DNA from: JBBDST01 sp040904765 | GTDB taxonomy: Bacteria > Actinomycetota > Nitriliruptoria > Nitriliruptorales > Nitriliruptoraceae | Direction of reading: 5' to 3' | NCBI GenBank assembly: GCA_040904765.1 | Contig: JBBDST010000026.1 | Span: 1 to 64,000 of the forward strand | Length of the DNA: 64,000 bases | In this document: positions 16,386 through 26,381 of the stretch, one piece after another | Numbering within the stretch: the stretch's first letter is position 1 | Layout of the letters: each line of letters opens with the position of its first letter | Position numbers and translations under genes: made by a program | The notes under the pieces: model-generated | Databases searched by the model: none | Told to the model about the DNA's origin: nothing | Seen by the model: the letters and a program-made list of their open reading frames with translations, nothing else

Positions 16386-16437
16386 AAATCAAGGCGGCTA
16401 CGCTCTCCTTTCACAAGCCCCACGCAGGAATTTCGTG

Positions 16438-19080
16438 ATGACTGACCTATCCAAGGCGTATCTACCCGCTGAAGTTGAATCCGAGTTGTATGCAGACTGG
16501 GTCGCGGCTGGCCTGTTTCATGCCAACCCCGATGACGACGGTGAACCGTTTTCGATCGTGATTCCGCCACCAAACGTCACCGGCAGTTTGCATGTAGGCC
16601 ATGCGCTCGACAACACGATTCAGGATGCGATCATCCGTCGCGAACGTATGCGCGGCAAGAACGCCGTGTGGATCCCAGGTACTGACCATGCGGGTATCGC
16701 CACGCAAAACGTGGTGGAGAAACAACTCGCCCAGGAAGGCACGGACCGTCATGCCATAGGACGTGACGCGTTTTTAGCGCGCGTATGGGCGTTCAAAGAA
16801 GAATCTGGTGGCACTATTTTGCGCCAACTGCGTCAACTAGGAGCATCCTGCGACTGGGACCGTGAAGCGTTCACGTTTGATGAAACCCGGTCACGCGCAG
16901 TGCGTGAGGTTTTCGTATCCCTGTACGAGCAAGGTTTGATTTATCGGGGGAATCGTCTCATCAACTGGTGTCCTCGATGTCAGACAGCGCTGTCTGACAT
17001 CGAGGTCGAACACGAAGACATCACCGGTGAGCTGGCGAGTTTTCGCTATCCGTTTGCAGACGATCCCACGGCAGGCATCGTGGTCGCCACAACCCGGGCA
17101 GAGACGATGCTTGGTGACACGGCGATCGCAGTCAACCCGGCTGATGAACGCTACGCATCCATGGTTGGTCGGCGAGTACGCCACCCGTTCATTGATCGTG
17201 AAATTCCGATCATCGCTGATGACTATGTCGACCCCGAGTTTGGTTCCGGCGCGGTGAAAATCACTCCTGCGCATGACCCCAATGACTACGAGATGGGGTT
17301 GCGTCACGACCTGCCAATGATCGAAATTTTTGACGAATCGGCGCATGTGCTCGCTTCGCTCGACACGCCGTTTACGGGGCTTGAACGTTTCGCCGCTCGC
17401 AAGGCCATCATCGAACAGTTAACAGCCCAAGGTTTACTGGTTGGTGTTCAACCTCACGATCATGCGGTTGGGCACTGTTCGCGTTGCCGCACCGTCGTTG
17501 AGCCACGCCTGTCACTGCAATGGTTTGTTGCGATGCGTGATCTGGCCAGGCGGGCTGCTGATGCGGTCCGGCAAGGCGACGTCGTTTTTGTGCCTGAAGC
17601 ACGCCAAAAGCCGTTCCTCGAGTGGTTAGACAACCTCCACGATTGGTGCATTTCACGCCAAATCTGGTGGGGTCACCGAATTCCAGCGTGGTATGGGCCG
17701 GAGGGAGAAGTTCGGGTGTCTCGCGAAGACATCACTGATCCGTCATGGCAGCAAGATGACGATGTTTTGGACACCTGGTTTTCGTCACAACTGTGGCCGT
17801 TTGCTGCGTTTGGTTGGGAAGCGCCCGACAAGACAACACCCGAATTTGAGACGTGGTATCCGACCGCGACGCTTGTCACCGGATACGACATCAACACGTT
17901 CTGGGTGAGTCGCATGTTGATGATCGGCTTGTGGTTCACCGGGGAAGTGCCATTTCGGACAGTGCATAATCATGGGCTGGTCCGTGACGAGCACGGTAAG
18001 AAGATGTCCAAGTCGTTTGGTAACGTCATCGACCCGTTGGATCTGATCGATTCTTACGGGGCAGACGCGACTCGGTTTGCGCTGGTGCGATCGGCCGCGC
18101 CAGGGACCGATGTGCCACTGGCTGAAGAGTGGGTCGAAGGCGCAAAACGCTTCGCAAATAAGGTGTATAACGCCGTACGTTTTGCGATGGGAAACCTTGA
18201 TGGGCATCGTCCAGGTGCATTACCTGAGAGGGCTGAACGTGAACTGTGCCACCGCTATATCCTCTCACGCCTCGCCGCGGCGCATACCGAGGTCGATCGG
18301 GCGTATGACGCTTATGACTGGCCCCGCGCCGCCCAAGGCCTGTACCACTTCATCTGGAATGAATTAGCCGACTGGTATCTCGAAGCTGTCAAGCCGTTGT
18401 TTGCCTCGGATGATCCTGCCGTAGTGTTGCGTGCCCGACAGGTGTTAAGCGTGGTGCTCGATGACACGCTGCGTTTGCTGCATCCACTGATGCCATTTGT
18501 TACCGAAATGCTGTGGCGATCGTTGACCGGCAGCCAAGGTGGTAGCGAGTCGTTGATGGTGGCCGACTGGCCAACTATTCGCACGAGCGACCGGGATGTT
18601 GCCACCGAAACCGAATTTGCGGTCGTGCAAGATTTTGTGACGGAAATGAACCGTTTCCGCTCCCAGAATTCGATCGCTCCAGCCAAACGTTTCCCCGTTA
18701 CCGTGACGAGCACTCAGGCCGACGTGTTCGACCGTAATGGCGCGCTTATGGCCTCGCTAGCCGGACTGTCCGACATCGTCATCGTTGATGTGTTGACTGA
18801 CCGTGCAGCAACTTCACGGGTGGTGTTTGCCTCCGGCACAGCCCAAGTTGACTTGACTGGGCTAATCGATCTTGCTGCAGAAAAAGCACGAATCGCAAAA
18901 GAACGTGACCGTGTGATGCAAGAACGCGAACGGATTAACGGCAAACTTGCGAACGAATCGTTTGTCGCTCGCGCCCCAGCCCACGTTGTTGAGGGTGAAC
19001 GGACGCGGCTTGGCGAACTGAACAACACGTTGAGCCAATTAGATGAGCAGTACACGCAGCTTGATGCGGTCACCACTTAA
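16438..19080 (+). CDS. valS: Valyl-tRNA synthetase
   Basis: Class Ia synthetase charging tRNA-Val. The HIGH motif is 'SLHVGHALDNTIQD' near residue 45, the KMSKS motif is 'GKKMSKSFGN', the CP1 editing domain lies between them ('VVATTRAETMLGDTAIAVNP'), and the C-terminal region ends in a coiled-coil arm ('EKARIAKERDRVMQERERINGKLANE'). The length of 880 aa is typical. AGGA lies 8 nt before ATG 16438; GTG 16435 immediately before is an alternative. folC follows after 30 bp, the classic valS-folC order. No T-box leader was found ahead of it. Confidence 0.97.
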   Translation: MTDLSKAYLPAEVESELYADWVAAGLFHANPDDDGEPFSIVIPPPNVTGSLHVGHALDNTIQDAIIRRERMRGKNAVWIPGTDHAGIATQNVVEKQLAQEGTDRHAIGRDAFLARVWAFKEESGGTILRQLRQLGASCDWDREAFTFDETRSRAVREVFVSLYEQGLIYRGNRLINWCPRCQTALSDIEVEHEDITGELASFRYPFADDPTAGIVVATTRAETMLGDTAIAVNPADERYASMVGRRVRHPFIDREIPIIADDYVDPEFGSGAVKITPAHDPNDYEMGLRHDLPMIEIFDESAHVLASLDTPFTGLERFAARKAIIEQLTAQGLLVGVQPHDHAVGHCSRCRTVVEPRLSLQWFVAMRDLARRAADAVRQGDVVFVPEARQKPFLEWLDNLHDWCISRQIWWGHRIPAWYGPEGEVRVSREDITDPSWQQDDDVLDTWFSSQLWPFAAFGWEAPDKTTPEFETWYPTATLVTGYDINTFWVSRMLMIGLWFTGEVPFRTVHNHGLVRDEHGKKMSKSFGNVIDPLDLIDSYGADATRFALVRSAAPGTDVPLAEEWVEGAKRFANKVYNAVRFAMGNLDGHRPGALPERAERELCHRYILSRLAAAHTEVDRAYDAYDWPRAAQGLYHFIWNELADWYLEAVKPLFASDDPAVVLRARQVLSVVLDDTLRLLHPLMPFVTEMLWRSLTGSQGGSESLMVADWPTIRTSDRDVATETEFAVVQDFVTEMNRFRSQNSIAPAKRFPVTVTSTQADVFDRNGALMASLAGLSDIVIVDVLTDRAATSRVVFASGTAQVDLTGLIDLAAEKARIAKERDRVMQERERINGKLANESFVARAPAHVVEGERTRLGELNNTLSQLDEQYTQLDAVTT

Positions 19081-19110
19081 AGTGGCGATATCAAGCCAAC
19101 AAGGATTCTT

Positions 19111-20541
19111 ATGAGTTCTCCTGTGGACGCGGCCTATCGCCGTGCCAAAAATGAACTGTACGCGCGTGGGCCAGGCCGGATGCTGCCAGATATGGCACGT
19201 ATTACGCGCCTTGTTGGATTGATGGGTGACCCGCAAGACACGCTTCCGGTCGTGCATGTCACCGGCACAAACGGCAAAGGTTCAGTTGTCCGGATGGTGT
19301 CCACCCTGTGTGCAGCGGCTGGCATCACTGCCGGAACGTATACGTCCCCGCACCTGCAGTCGGTACGGGAGCGGTTCATGATCGCCGGACGGCCAATATC
19401 GCGACGACGCTTTACCGAGGTGTATGACGCGGTAAAGCCGCTCGTAACGTTGCTGGACGATGAAATTCGGGCGGCTGGGGGTTCTGATCAAGACCAGGTC
19501 ACCTATTTCGAATTTCTCACCGCGATGGCGTTGTGGTGGTGTGCGGACCAGCCGGTTGATGCGGCTGTCATCGAAGTTGGGATGGGGGGCGCGTTTGATG
19601 CGACCAACGTGGTCCGTGGCGATGTGGCCGTGTTCAACGCTATTGATCGTGATCATCCTGAACTAGGAGACACACCAGTTGAGGTAGCGCGCGAGAAAGC
19701 CGGCATTCTCAAAGCCGGTGGAAGCGCCGTCACAGCCGTGCAGCATCCCGACGTGCTGACCGTTTTGGTTGATCAAGCAGCGCATCGTGACGTCAAACTT
19801 GCATGCGCGGAGACAGATTTTACGGTTGTGTCTCGCGTGCCTGCTGTTGGCGGGCAGCAGATTGCGGTCAGAGTTGGCGATCGGATGATCAGCGATATTG
19901 CCTTACCGCTGTTTGGTGCGCATCAAGCCGCCAATGCGGCGCTAGCTTTGGCTGCTTTCGCTGCGTTTATGGGTGACGGTTTTGCCGCGATCGACGATGA
20001 CGTGTTGCGGCACGGTCTTGAAGCTGTGACAGTTCCCGGCCGGATGGAAATTGTTCATCGTTATCCGACGATCGTGCTCGATGGTGCACACAATCCTCAT
20101 GCTGCACGCACGCTCATTCCAACCCTTACTGAAGCATTCGGTGACGCTGAGATCGTCCTGGTGGTCGCATATTTTGCCGATAAAGATGTGCCAAACATTC
20201 TGCGTGAGCTGCGCGACCGGGTCGCTCACGTGGTGGTCACCACGGTTGACAATCCGCGTGCGCTGCCGGCCCAAACGCTGGCAACATACGCACGCGAGAT
20301 GTGGCAGGGAACGCCTGTTCAGGTGACCGTTGCCGCGACGGTGCAAGATGCCCTAGAGGCTGCGCAAGCACTCGCGTTAGACGGGTCGGTCATTTTGGTG
20401 ACTGGCTCGTTGACACTAGTTGGTGATGCGCGACAGTTTTTTCTTGGGGACGTCGATGACGACGATGAGGTTGTTCGCTTACCTGATGATGACGAAGATG
20501 ATCCTTCAGATGAGTTTCCCCTCGATGCCAACGGGCAGTAA
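19111..20541 (+). CDS. folC: Folylpolyglutamate synthase / dihydrofolate synthase
   Basis: Mur-ligase-like enzyme adding glutamate to folates (and possibly to dihydropteroate). The P-loop is 'VTGTNGKGSVVRM', followed by 'TYTSPHLQSVRERF' and the folate-binding region, the Mur-type 'EVGMGGAFDATNVV', and in the C-terminal domain 'LDGAHNPHAARTL'. Length 476 aa includes an acidic tail of about 30 residues after the catalytic fold, which is not conserved. It lies between valS and ndk, as in many actinobacteria. Confidence 0.95.
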   Translation: MSSPVDAAYRRAKNELYARGPGRMLPDMARITRLVGLMGDPQDTLPVVHVTGTNGKGSVVRMVSTLCAAAGITAGTYTSPHLQSVRERFMIAGRPISRRRFTEVYDAVKPLVTLLDDEIRAAGGSDQDQVTYFEFLTAMALWWCADQPVDAAVIEVGMGGAFDATNVVRGDVAVFNAIDRDHPELGDTPVEVAREKAGILKAGGSAVTAVQHPDVLTVLVDQAAHRDVKLACAETDFTVVSRVPAVGGQQIAVRVGDRMISDIALPLFGAHQAANAALALAAFAAFMGDGFAAIDDDVLRHGLEAVTVPGRMEIVHRYPTIVLDGAHNPHAARTLIPTLTEAFGDAEIVLVVAYFADKDVPNILRELRDRVAHVVVTTVDNPRALPAQTLATYAREMWQGTPVQVTVAATVQDALEAAQALALDGSVILVTGSLTLVGDARQFFLGDVDDDDEVVRLPDDDEDDPSDEFPLDANGQ

Positions 20542-20591
20542 TGTCCCTGCTTGGACAGCATTTTTTGTGTACGACTGATGAGGAGCCGATT

Positions 20592-21005
20592 GTGGCGCAC
20601 GAACACACGTTAATTCTGATTAAGCCTGATGGCGTCGCACGCGGATTGATTGGTGAGATCGTCGCCCGCATCGAACGCAAAGGTTTGGCTGTCGATGCGC
20701 TCGAAATGCGGACCCTTGATGAAGACACGGCAAGGCAGCATTACGCCGAACATGTCGAGCGGCCGTTTTTTGGCGAACTTGTGCGTTTTATTACTTCAGC
20801 GCCGCTCGTCGCGTTGGCGGTCAGTGGCGACGACGCTATTGCCGCGATGCGAGCTCTCATGGGGACAACCAATCCGATCGAGGCGACACCCGGTTCGATT
20901 CGTGGCGACTTTGCCACCACCATTGGCGAGAATATGATTCACGGTTCGGATTCGCCTGCGTCGGCGAAACGCGAATTAGCTCTGTTTTTCCCAGGTCGCT
21001 TTTAG
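20592..21005 (+). CDS. ndk: Nucleoside diphosphate kinase
   Basis: 137 aa enzyme transferring phosphate from ATP to nucleoside diphosphates through a phosphohistidine. The active-site His lies in 'NMIHGSDS' and the family start 'HTLILIKPDGVARGL' is intact. GTG 20592 has GAGGAG at a good distance; the upstream extension to 20541 is rejected. A strong hairpin follows the stop, closing the valS-folC-ndk unit. Confidence 0.97.
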   Translation: MAHEHTLILIKPDGVARGLIGEIVARIERKGLAVDALEMRTLDEDTARQHYAEHVERPFFGELVRFITSAPLVALAVSGDDAIAAMRALMGTTNPIEATPGSIRGDFATTIGENMIHGSDSPASAKRELALFFPGRF

Positions 21006-21020
21006 CGTCTTTCCACAAGC

Positions 21021-21046
21021 GGTAACGGCCGTCTGCGGCCGTTACC
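21021..21046 (+). terminator. GC-rich hairpin after ndk
   Basis: An 11-bp perfect stem (21021-21031 with 21036-21046) with a TCTG loop follows the ndk stop by 15 bp. There is no U-run, as is common for actinobacterial hairpin terminators. Confidence 0.65.
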
Positions 21047-21088
21047 GCCCTGGTGTGTCACGCTTTCGGTTCCAACCGGGAGCGTCTT

Positions 21089-21616
21089 GTGACGAACACC
21101 AAAACATCACTGCACGATGACAATCAGACAGCCCTGTTTCACGACAGCTGGCACAACGGGCCTTGTGAGGGAGTGCACGGACGATTGACGCCACGCTGTG
21201 CGCACTGTGACCGGGTACTGCGAGAGCAAGCCGACGTTAGGCGACTGATTGATTCGCCAGAGGTGGCTGCACAAGTGCTCCTACCCGAGTTCGCCAACGC
21301 CGACCGGGAACGTTGTGTAGCAGGCTATGTCGACACAAAACATCAGCTGCTGAGTGTGGTGACCGTAAGCATTGGCAGTATCGACCACACGTTCATGGCG
21401 CCACGGGAAGTGTTTCGTGATGCGTTGCTCGAAAACGCTGCAGCTGTCGTGCTGGCGCACAATCATCCTTCGGGCGATCCTGAACCGTCAGCTGACGATG
21501 TGGCGGTGTCTCAGCGTCTGGTACGTGCCGGATCGTTGATCGGCGTGGAGGTGTTGGATCATCTTGTAATCGGTGATGGCCGGTGGGTGTCGTTGGCACG
21601 TCGAGGAGTGCTGTAA
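21089..21616 (+). CDS. RadC-like JAB/MPN domain protein with Cys-rich N-terminus
   Basis: 175 aa from GTG 21089 with GGGAGCG upstream. Residues about 65-175 form a RadC-type JAB/MPN metalloprotease-like domain with the metal motif 'LAHNHPSGDPEPS' (HxHxxxxD). The usual RadC helix-hairpin-helix N-terminus is missing; instead there is a short segment with 'GPCEGVHGRLTPRCAHCDRVL', which could bind a metal through Cys and His. The gene comes just before mreB, where radC-type genes are often found. The RadC role in DNA repair is disputed, so no function is assigned. Confidence 0.8.
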   Translation: MTNTKTSLHDDNQTALFHDSWHNGPCEGVHGRLTPRCAHCDRVLREQADVRRLIDSPEVAAQVLLPEFANADRERCVAGYVDTKHQLLSVVTVSIGSIDHTFMAPREVFRDALLENAAAVVLAHNHPSGDPEPSADDVAVSQRLVRAGSLIGVEVLDHLVIGDGRWVSLARRGVL

Positions 21617-21688
21617 AGCAAGAAATACCCGTCCGTCCATTCGCGATGATAGGTGCGCTGCTACCTTACAAGTGATCGTGATTCGCTC

Positions 21689-22777
21689 ATGGTGGGCGGA
21701 CGCGGAAGCTTTCGTGCGATCGGCAGCAGCAACGTGGTAAACAATCTCGGCAACTCCTTGCAGTTTCTTGGTCGCGATATGGCCATTGACCTTGGTACCG
21801 CCAACACGCTCGTTTATGTGCGAGGTCGCGGTATCGTGCTTGATGAACCATCTGTGGTCGCAATCAACACGAAAACCGGCCATATTGTTGCTGTCGGCTC
21901 TGAAGCAAAGCGCATGATTGGTCGTACTCCAGGCCATATTCAGGCCATCCGTCCCTTGAAAGACGGTGTTATCGCAGACTTTGATGTCACCGAAAAGATG
22001 CTGCGCTATTTCATTCACGCCGTGCACAAACGGCGTTTTTTCGCCAAACCACGTGTCGTTGTGTGTGTTCCATCAGGCATTACCGGGGTTGAGCAACGTG
22101 CTGTCGAAGAAGCCTCGATTCAGGCTGGTGCCCGGTCGGCATACATTATCGAAGAGCCAATGGCTGCAGCGATCGGTGCAGGCCTTCCGGTGCACGAACC
22201 TGCCGGCAACATGGTGGTCGACATCGGCGGGGGAACCACCGAGGTTGCGGTGATTTCGCTTGGCGGCATTGTGACGTCGCAGTCGATCCGGATTGGTGGC
22301 GATGAACTTGATGAGGCGATTATCACCCATCTGAAGAAGGAATACTCGCTGATGCTTGGTGAGCGCACCGCCGAAGAGATCAAAATAGCGGTCGGTAGTG
22401 CCTATCCCCTCGAGGACGAACCACACGCTGAAATTCGTGGACGCGATTTGGTGTCAGGTTTGCCCAAAACGATCGTTATTACGGCCGAAGAGATTCGACG
22501 TGCGCTCGAAGAGCCAGTCAATGCCATCATCGATGCGGTGAAGAACACGCTCGATAAGACCCCTCCCGAGCTTGCGGCAGACATTATGGATAAAGGGATT
22601 GTCTTGACCGGCGGTGGCGGCATGCTGCGCGGTTTAGACGAGCGCCTTAAGCACGAAACAGGCATGCCGATTCACATCGCCGAATCCCCACTCTCCTCAG
22701 TAGTGTTGGGCTCTGGCAAATGTGTTGAAGAGTTCGAGACACTCAAGAAGGTGCTGGTGTCGTCGTCTCGCCGCTAA
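21689..22777 (+). CDS. mreB: Rod shape-determining protein MreB
   Basis: Actin-like ATPase that forms membrane-bound filaments and directs lateral wall synthesis. Phosphate-1 motif 'MAIDLGTANTLVYVRGRGI' and phosphate-2 motif 'NMVVDIGGGTTEVAVISLGG' are intact, as are the 'EEPMAAAIGAGL' and 'GIVLTGGGGMLRGLD' motifs. The product from ATG 21689 has an N-terminal extension of about 30 residues compared with short MreBs; GTG 21653 and ATG 21779 are alternatives and none has a strong ribosome binding site. First gene of mreB-mreC-mreD-mrdA-rodA, so the organism is probably rod-shaped. Confidence 0.95.
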   Translation: MVGGRGSFRAIGSSNVVNNLGNSLQFLGRDMAIDLGTANTLVYVRGRGIVLDEPSVVAINTKTGHIVAVGSEAKRMIGRTPGHIQAIRPLKDGVIADFDVTEKMLRYFIHAVHKRRFFAKPRVVVCVPSGITGVEQRAVEEASIQAGARSAYIIEEPMAAAIGAGLPVHEPAGNMVVDIGGGTTEVAVISLGGIVTSQSIRIGGDELDEAIITHLKKEYSLMLGERTAEEIKIAVGSAYPLEDEPHAEIRGRDLVSGLPKTIVITAEEIRRALEEPVNAIIDAVKNTLDKTPPELAADIMDKGIVLTGGGGMLRGLDERLKHETGMPIHIAESPLSSVVLGSGKCVEEFETLKKVLVSSSRR

Positions 22778-22832
22778 CAGTGTGGCGTCGGTGCTGACTT
22801 AAGGTGCAACTGAAGGAGAGAGGTAGGGGCCG

Positions 22833-23753
22833 ATGTTTTCGCATCGTCGCGGCCGTATCTTCCTTATTGTTGCGGTGATTTTTGGTCTAACACTCGCCAC
22901 GATCGATATTCGCGGTGGCGGCGATGGCGGCGCAAGTTCGCTGCGTTCGGGCGCAACAGCTGTGTTTTCACCAGTGCAGGTCGGAGTGCGTTGGTTTGTC
23001 TCGCCGATCAGTAACGCCACCCGGTCGGTGCGGGAACTGACCCGTATCCGCCGGGACAATCACGCATTGCGAGATCGGCTTGAGGTGCTCGAGCAGCGGG
23101 TTGTCAGCCGGCGTGATCTCGAACGAGAAAATGCGGAATTGCGCGCGTTGCTGGCGATGAGAGACCGCACCAGTATTGACACCGTCCCTGCCCGTACGAT
23201 CGCTATCTCGCCCTCAAATTTCGAGTGGATTATCACCATCGATGTTGGACGGGTTGATGGAGTTGAACGCAATATGCCGGTTGTCAACGGCGATGGTCTC
23301 GTTGGTCGCATCTATTCGGTAGGTGAACGATCCTCGCGAGTGATCGCACTGATTGATCCGAACTTTTCGGTGACAGTGCGGTCGGCATCATCGGGACATG
23401 TCGGTGTGCTTGATGGGCGCGGGGCTGACCCTTTGTCCTTGCGACTGTTGGATTCTCGAGTAGAGATGGCCGCAGGTGACGAAATTGTCACGTCCAGTTT
23501 TGATGCCGGCCTGTACCCTGAAAGCATTCCGGTTGGGGTTGTTCGGTCGGTCCAGCGTGCGTCATCGCAGCTAATTACCGATGTGCTGGTAAATCCATAC
23601 GTTGATTTCACCCGGCTTGGTCATGTGCTGGTGCTGCGTACTTCCCCGGTGGAGGAACCGCCGCCGTTTGTTGATACTGACCAGGAAGTACTGCCGCGTC
23701 CTCAAGACAGCGCCAACACTAACGACGGCGGCACTGAGGGCGCCAATGGGTAG
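22833..23753 (+). CDS. mreC: Rod shape-determining protein MreC
   Basis: 306 aa scaffold of the elongasome, with one N-terminal transmembrane segment (about 7-25), a coiled coil at about 65-110 ('NHALRDRLEVLEQRVVSRRDLERENAELRAL'-type heptads) and a periplasmic beta domain ('DVGRVDGVERNMPVVNGDGLVGRI'). The C-terminus is an acidic Pro/Asn tail. ATG 22833 follows GGAGAGAGG. It overlaps mreD by 8 nt. Confidence 0.95.
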   Translation: MFSHRRGRIFLIVAVIFGLTLATIDIRGGGDGGASSLRSGATAVFSPVQVGVRWFVSPISNATRSVRELTRIRRDNHALRDRLEVLEQRVVSRRDLERENAELRALLAMRDRTSIDTVPARTIAISPSNFEWIITIDVGRVDGVERNMPVVNGDGLVGRIYSVGERSSRVIALIDPNFSVTVRSASSGHVGVLDGRGADPLSLRLLDSRVEMAAGDEIVTSSFDAGLYPESIPVGVVRSVQRASSQLITDVLVNPYVDFTRLGHVLVLRTSPVEEPPPFVDTDQEVLPRPQDSANTNDGGTEGANG

Positions 23754-24264
23754 GCGCATCGCCGTTTTTACGGTTTTAATCCTGCTTGCTGCAACCATTG
23801 AAACGACGTTGGTTCCGGTGGTGCCGCTAGGCGGGTTTCAGCCGGATCTGCTGCTGCTCGTGGTGCTTGCCGCGGCAGCGACTGACGGCCCGTTTACGGG
23901 TATTCGTGTGGCAGTTGTGGCTGGTTTAGTGAGTGATGTGTTGACCAGCTTGTCACCGTTTGGGGTGAGTGTTGCGGTGTATGCGCTGTGCGGCTACGGC
24001 GTGGGTGTGTTGAAACCGTACGTGTATCGTGAGTCGGTGATTGCCGCGGTTGCGCTCGGCGGTTTTTTTACGGTGGCGGCATTGGTGCTGTCTGGCGGGG
24101 CGTTGGTGCTCCTTCAGGGGGTCGCGTTACCGTGGCATTACCTGTTTGAAGTGGCGCTGATCGCAGGCACGGTGAATGCCTTTTCTGCTCCGTTGTTGTT
24201 TCCGGTCTTTCCAAAACTGCTTGGCCCTTTTCGTCCTGGGGGCGTGTCGCGCCATGAGCTGTAA
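23746..24264 (+). CDS. mreD: Rod shape-determining protein MreD
   Basis: 172 aa integral membrane protein with five or six hydrophobic segments, including the family phrase 'GGFQPDLLLLVVLAAAATDGPFTGI...GLVSDVLTSLSPFGVSVAVYALCGY'. It is assigned from topology plus position between mreC and mrdA. ATG 23746 overlaps the mreC stop; the longer frame from 23602 lies inside mreC and is rejected. MreD is thought to stabilise the Mre-PBP2-RodA complex. Confidence 0.92.
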   Translation: MGRRIAVFTVLILLAATIETTLVPVVPLGGFQPDLLLLVVLAAAATDGPFTGIRVAVVAGLVSDVLTSLSPFGVSVAVYALCGYGVGVLKPYVYRESVIAAVALGGFFTVAALVLSGGALVLLQGVALPWHYLFEVALIAGTVNAFSAPLLFPVFPKLLGPFRPGGVSRHEL

Positions 24265-24335
24265 AGCAGCCGGTAGACGTTGTCGTGACTTGCGGGGAAA
24301 ACCGAGGCTTTATTTGATGAAAGTATGCTGACACG

Positions 24336-26369
24336 GTGAGCATTAACCCACAGCACATGTCATCATCGTCATCGGTGCTCCGCATGACGTTTATTGCCAC
24401 GCTTGTAGTGGCACTGTTCCTCGGGTTATTCGCTCGTTTGTGGTTTTTGCAGGTGCTTGCGGGTGAACGGTATGTCGAACTTGCCGATTCGAATCAGGTG
24501 CGCACTGTTATTACGGAAGCGCCACGTGGCCGGATTCTCACCTCGGATGGCGTAGAACTGGCACGTAACCGGGTTGCTTTGGCGTTAAGTGTTGACCGGC
24601 AGGTGTTGTTTCGTGCTGACGGGCAGCTACGGGACAGTGATGCCGAGCGGGTGATTAGCCGGCTTGCCGAACTGCTTGAACTTGAACCTTCGACAGTGTT
24701 GCAGCGTTTGAGCTCACAACGGCGAAGCCCGTTTCGGCCGGTGCCGATCGCGATTGATATCACTCCAGAAATACTGTTTTTTGTGCGTGAACGCCAAGAG
24801 ATGTTTCCTGGCGTGGTAGCCGAATATTTGCCGGTGCGGGAGTATCCCAGTGGGGAGATTGCTGCCCATGTGGTTGGCACAGTCGGAGAAGTATCTGCCA
24901 ACGAACTGACGGACTCGCAGTTCAGTGAGTATCGCGGGGGCGACATTCTTGGCCGTGGAGGCCTTGAAAGCAGTTATGAGACGGATCTTCGTGGCGTAGC
25001 AGGCAGACAGCTGCTGGTTGCCAACGCCCGTGGAGTCGTGCTTGGTGTCCAGTCGCAACGCGACCCAGTTGAGGGCAACACGCTGGTCACAACGATCGAT
25101 TTTGGGTTGCAAACTGCGGTCGAACAGGCGTTACGTGACGGGATCGAGTCGAGCCGTAGCATTCGCCGCAAGGACGGCCAACTGTTGCCGTCGGTCGCTG
25201 GATCGGCGGTCGTGTTGGATGCTCGTACGGGCGGTGTGTTAGCGATGGCGTCGTATCCGACGTTTAATCCGAACGAATTTGTCGGTGGCGTGTCGCAGGA
25301 TTACTGGTCGTTTGTGAACGACCCTGACAATTATCGGCCGTTGGTGAACCGGGCAATCGCCGGGGCATATCCGCCCGGTTCGGTGTTTAAAACCGCATCT
25401 GCTGCCGCGTTTATGCAGGCCGGTTTGATCACTCCTTCACAGACCCGTCGCTGTGATGCGGCGTTTACGGTGGGGGGAACCACGTTTCGTAACTGGAACC
25501 GTGGTGTCAACGAAGGTCCGATGACGGTGGTTGAGGCGCTGTTTCGGTCGTGTGACACTTATTTCTATGATTTGGCGTATGAGAATTGGCGCAGTGAACA
25601 GCGTCGTCAAGACGGCCGCGAATATCTGGTCGAGGTGGCAAACCGGTTCGGTCTTGGAGTCAGTGTCGGCATTGATCTGCCGGGCGCGGTTAACGGGCGT
25701 GTGCCAGGGCGGCAGTGGCGCGAAGAGTTTTGGTTAAACGCGCGCGACATGTACTGCGCGCAAGCCGCTGAGGCTCAGCCGGGTTCGTTGCGTTTCGAGC
25801 TGCTCGACGATCTGTGTCGCTTTGGTGGGGTGTGGCGTGGTGGTGACGCGATTAACTCCTCGATTGGGCAAGGCGACGTGCTGTCGACACCGTTGCAGGT
25901 GGCGGTGTCGTATCAGGCGTTGGCTAACGACGGGATGGTGATGCGTCCTCATGTTGGTCAGACGATCCTTAACCCAAACGGTGAGGTGGTGCAAGAGGTC
26001 GTTCCCGAACGGTTAGGGACGTTGGGGTTGACGGATGCGGAATTGGCTGCGATCAAGCGTGGTGTAGAGCAGGCCGTGAATTCGCCCAGAGGGACCGCGT
26101 TTAACGTGTTTGCGTCGTCGCCGTTGTTTTCGCTTGGGGTGGCTGGCAAGACCGGCACCGCCGAAGTGCGTCCCCTAGTGCCCTACGCCTGGTTTGCTGG
26201 GTATGCCCCGATGGATGACCCAGAGATTGTGGTGGTTGTGAACGTCGAGCAGGGTGGCGGTGGTTCGCAAACGGCCGCACCAATTGTGCGCACAATTATG
26301 GAACATTATTTTGGTTTCACCGACGCTGCTGAAGAGACGTTCTCTCCGGGGGATGAGATTCTCGACTAG
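24336..26369 (+). CDS. mrdA: Penicillin-binding protein 2 (elongation transpeptidase)
   Basis: Class B PBP of 677 aa that cross-links peptidoglycan during lateral growth. One transmembrane segment lies at about 14-34, then the PBP dimerisation domain ('APRGRILTSDGVELARN'), then the transpeptidase domain with SxxK ('PGSVFK'), SxN-like 'SCD' ('FRSCDTYFYD') and KTG ('AGKTGTAEV'). The SCD triad is usual for elongation-type PBP2. The start may be GTG 24336 or ATG 24357. RodA, its glycosyltransferase partner, is next. Confidence 0.95.
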   Translation: MSINPQHMSSSSSVLRMTFIATLVVALFLGLFARLWFLQVLAGERYVELADSNQVRTVITEAPRGRILTSDGVELARNRVALALSVDRQVLFRADGQLRDSDAERVISRLAELLELEPSTVLQRLSSQRRSPFRPVPIAIDITPEILFFVRERQEMFPGVVAEYLPVREYPSGEIAAHVVGTVGEVSANELTDSQFSEYRGGDILGRGGLESSYETDLRGVAGRQLLVANARGVVLGVQSQRDPVEGNTLVTTIDFGLQTAVEQALRDGIESSRSIRRKDGQLLPSVAGSAVVLDARTGGVLAMASYPTFNPNEFVGGVSQDYWSFVNDPDNYRPLVNRAIAGAYPPGSVFKTASAAAFMQAGLITPSQTRRCDAAFTVGGTTFRNWNRGVNEGPMTVVEALFRSCDTYFYDLAYENWRSEQRRQDGREYLVEVANRFGLGVSVGIDLPGAVNGRVPGRQWREEFWLNARDMYCAQAAEAQPGSLRFELLDDLCRFGGVWRGGDAINSSIGQGDVLSTPLQVAVSYQALANDGMVMRPHVGQTILNPNGEVVQEVVPERLGTLGLTDAELAAIKRGVEQAVNSPRGTAFNVFASSPLFSLGVAGKTGTAEVRPLVPYAWFAGYAPMDDPEIVVVVNVEQGGGGSQTAAPIVRTIMEHYFGFTDAAEETFSPGDEILD

Positions 26370-26381
26370 ATCTGAGGGGTT

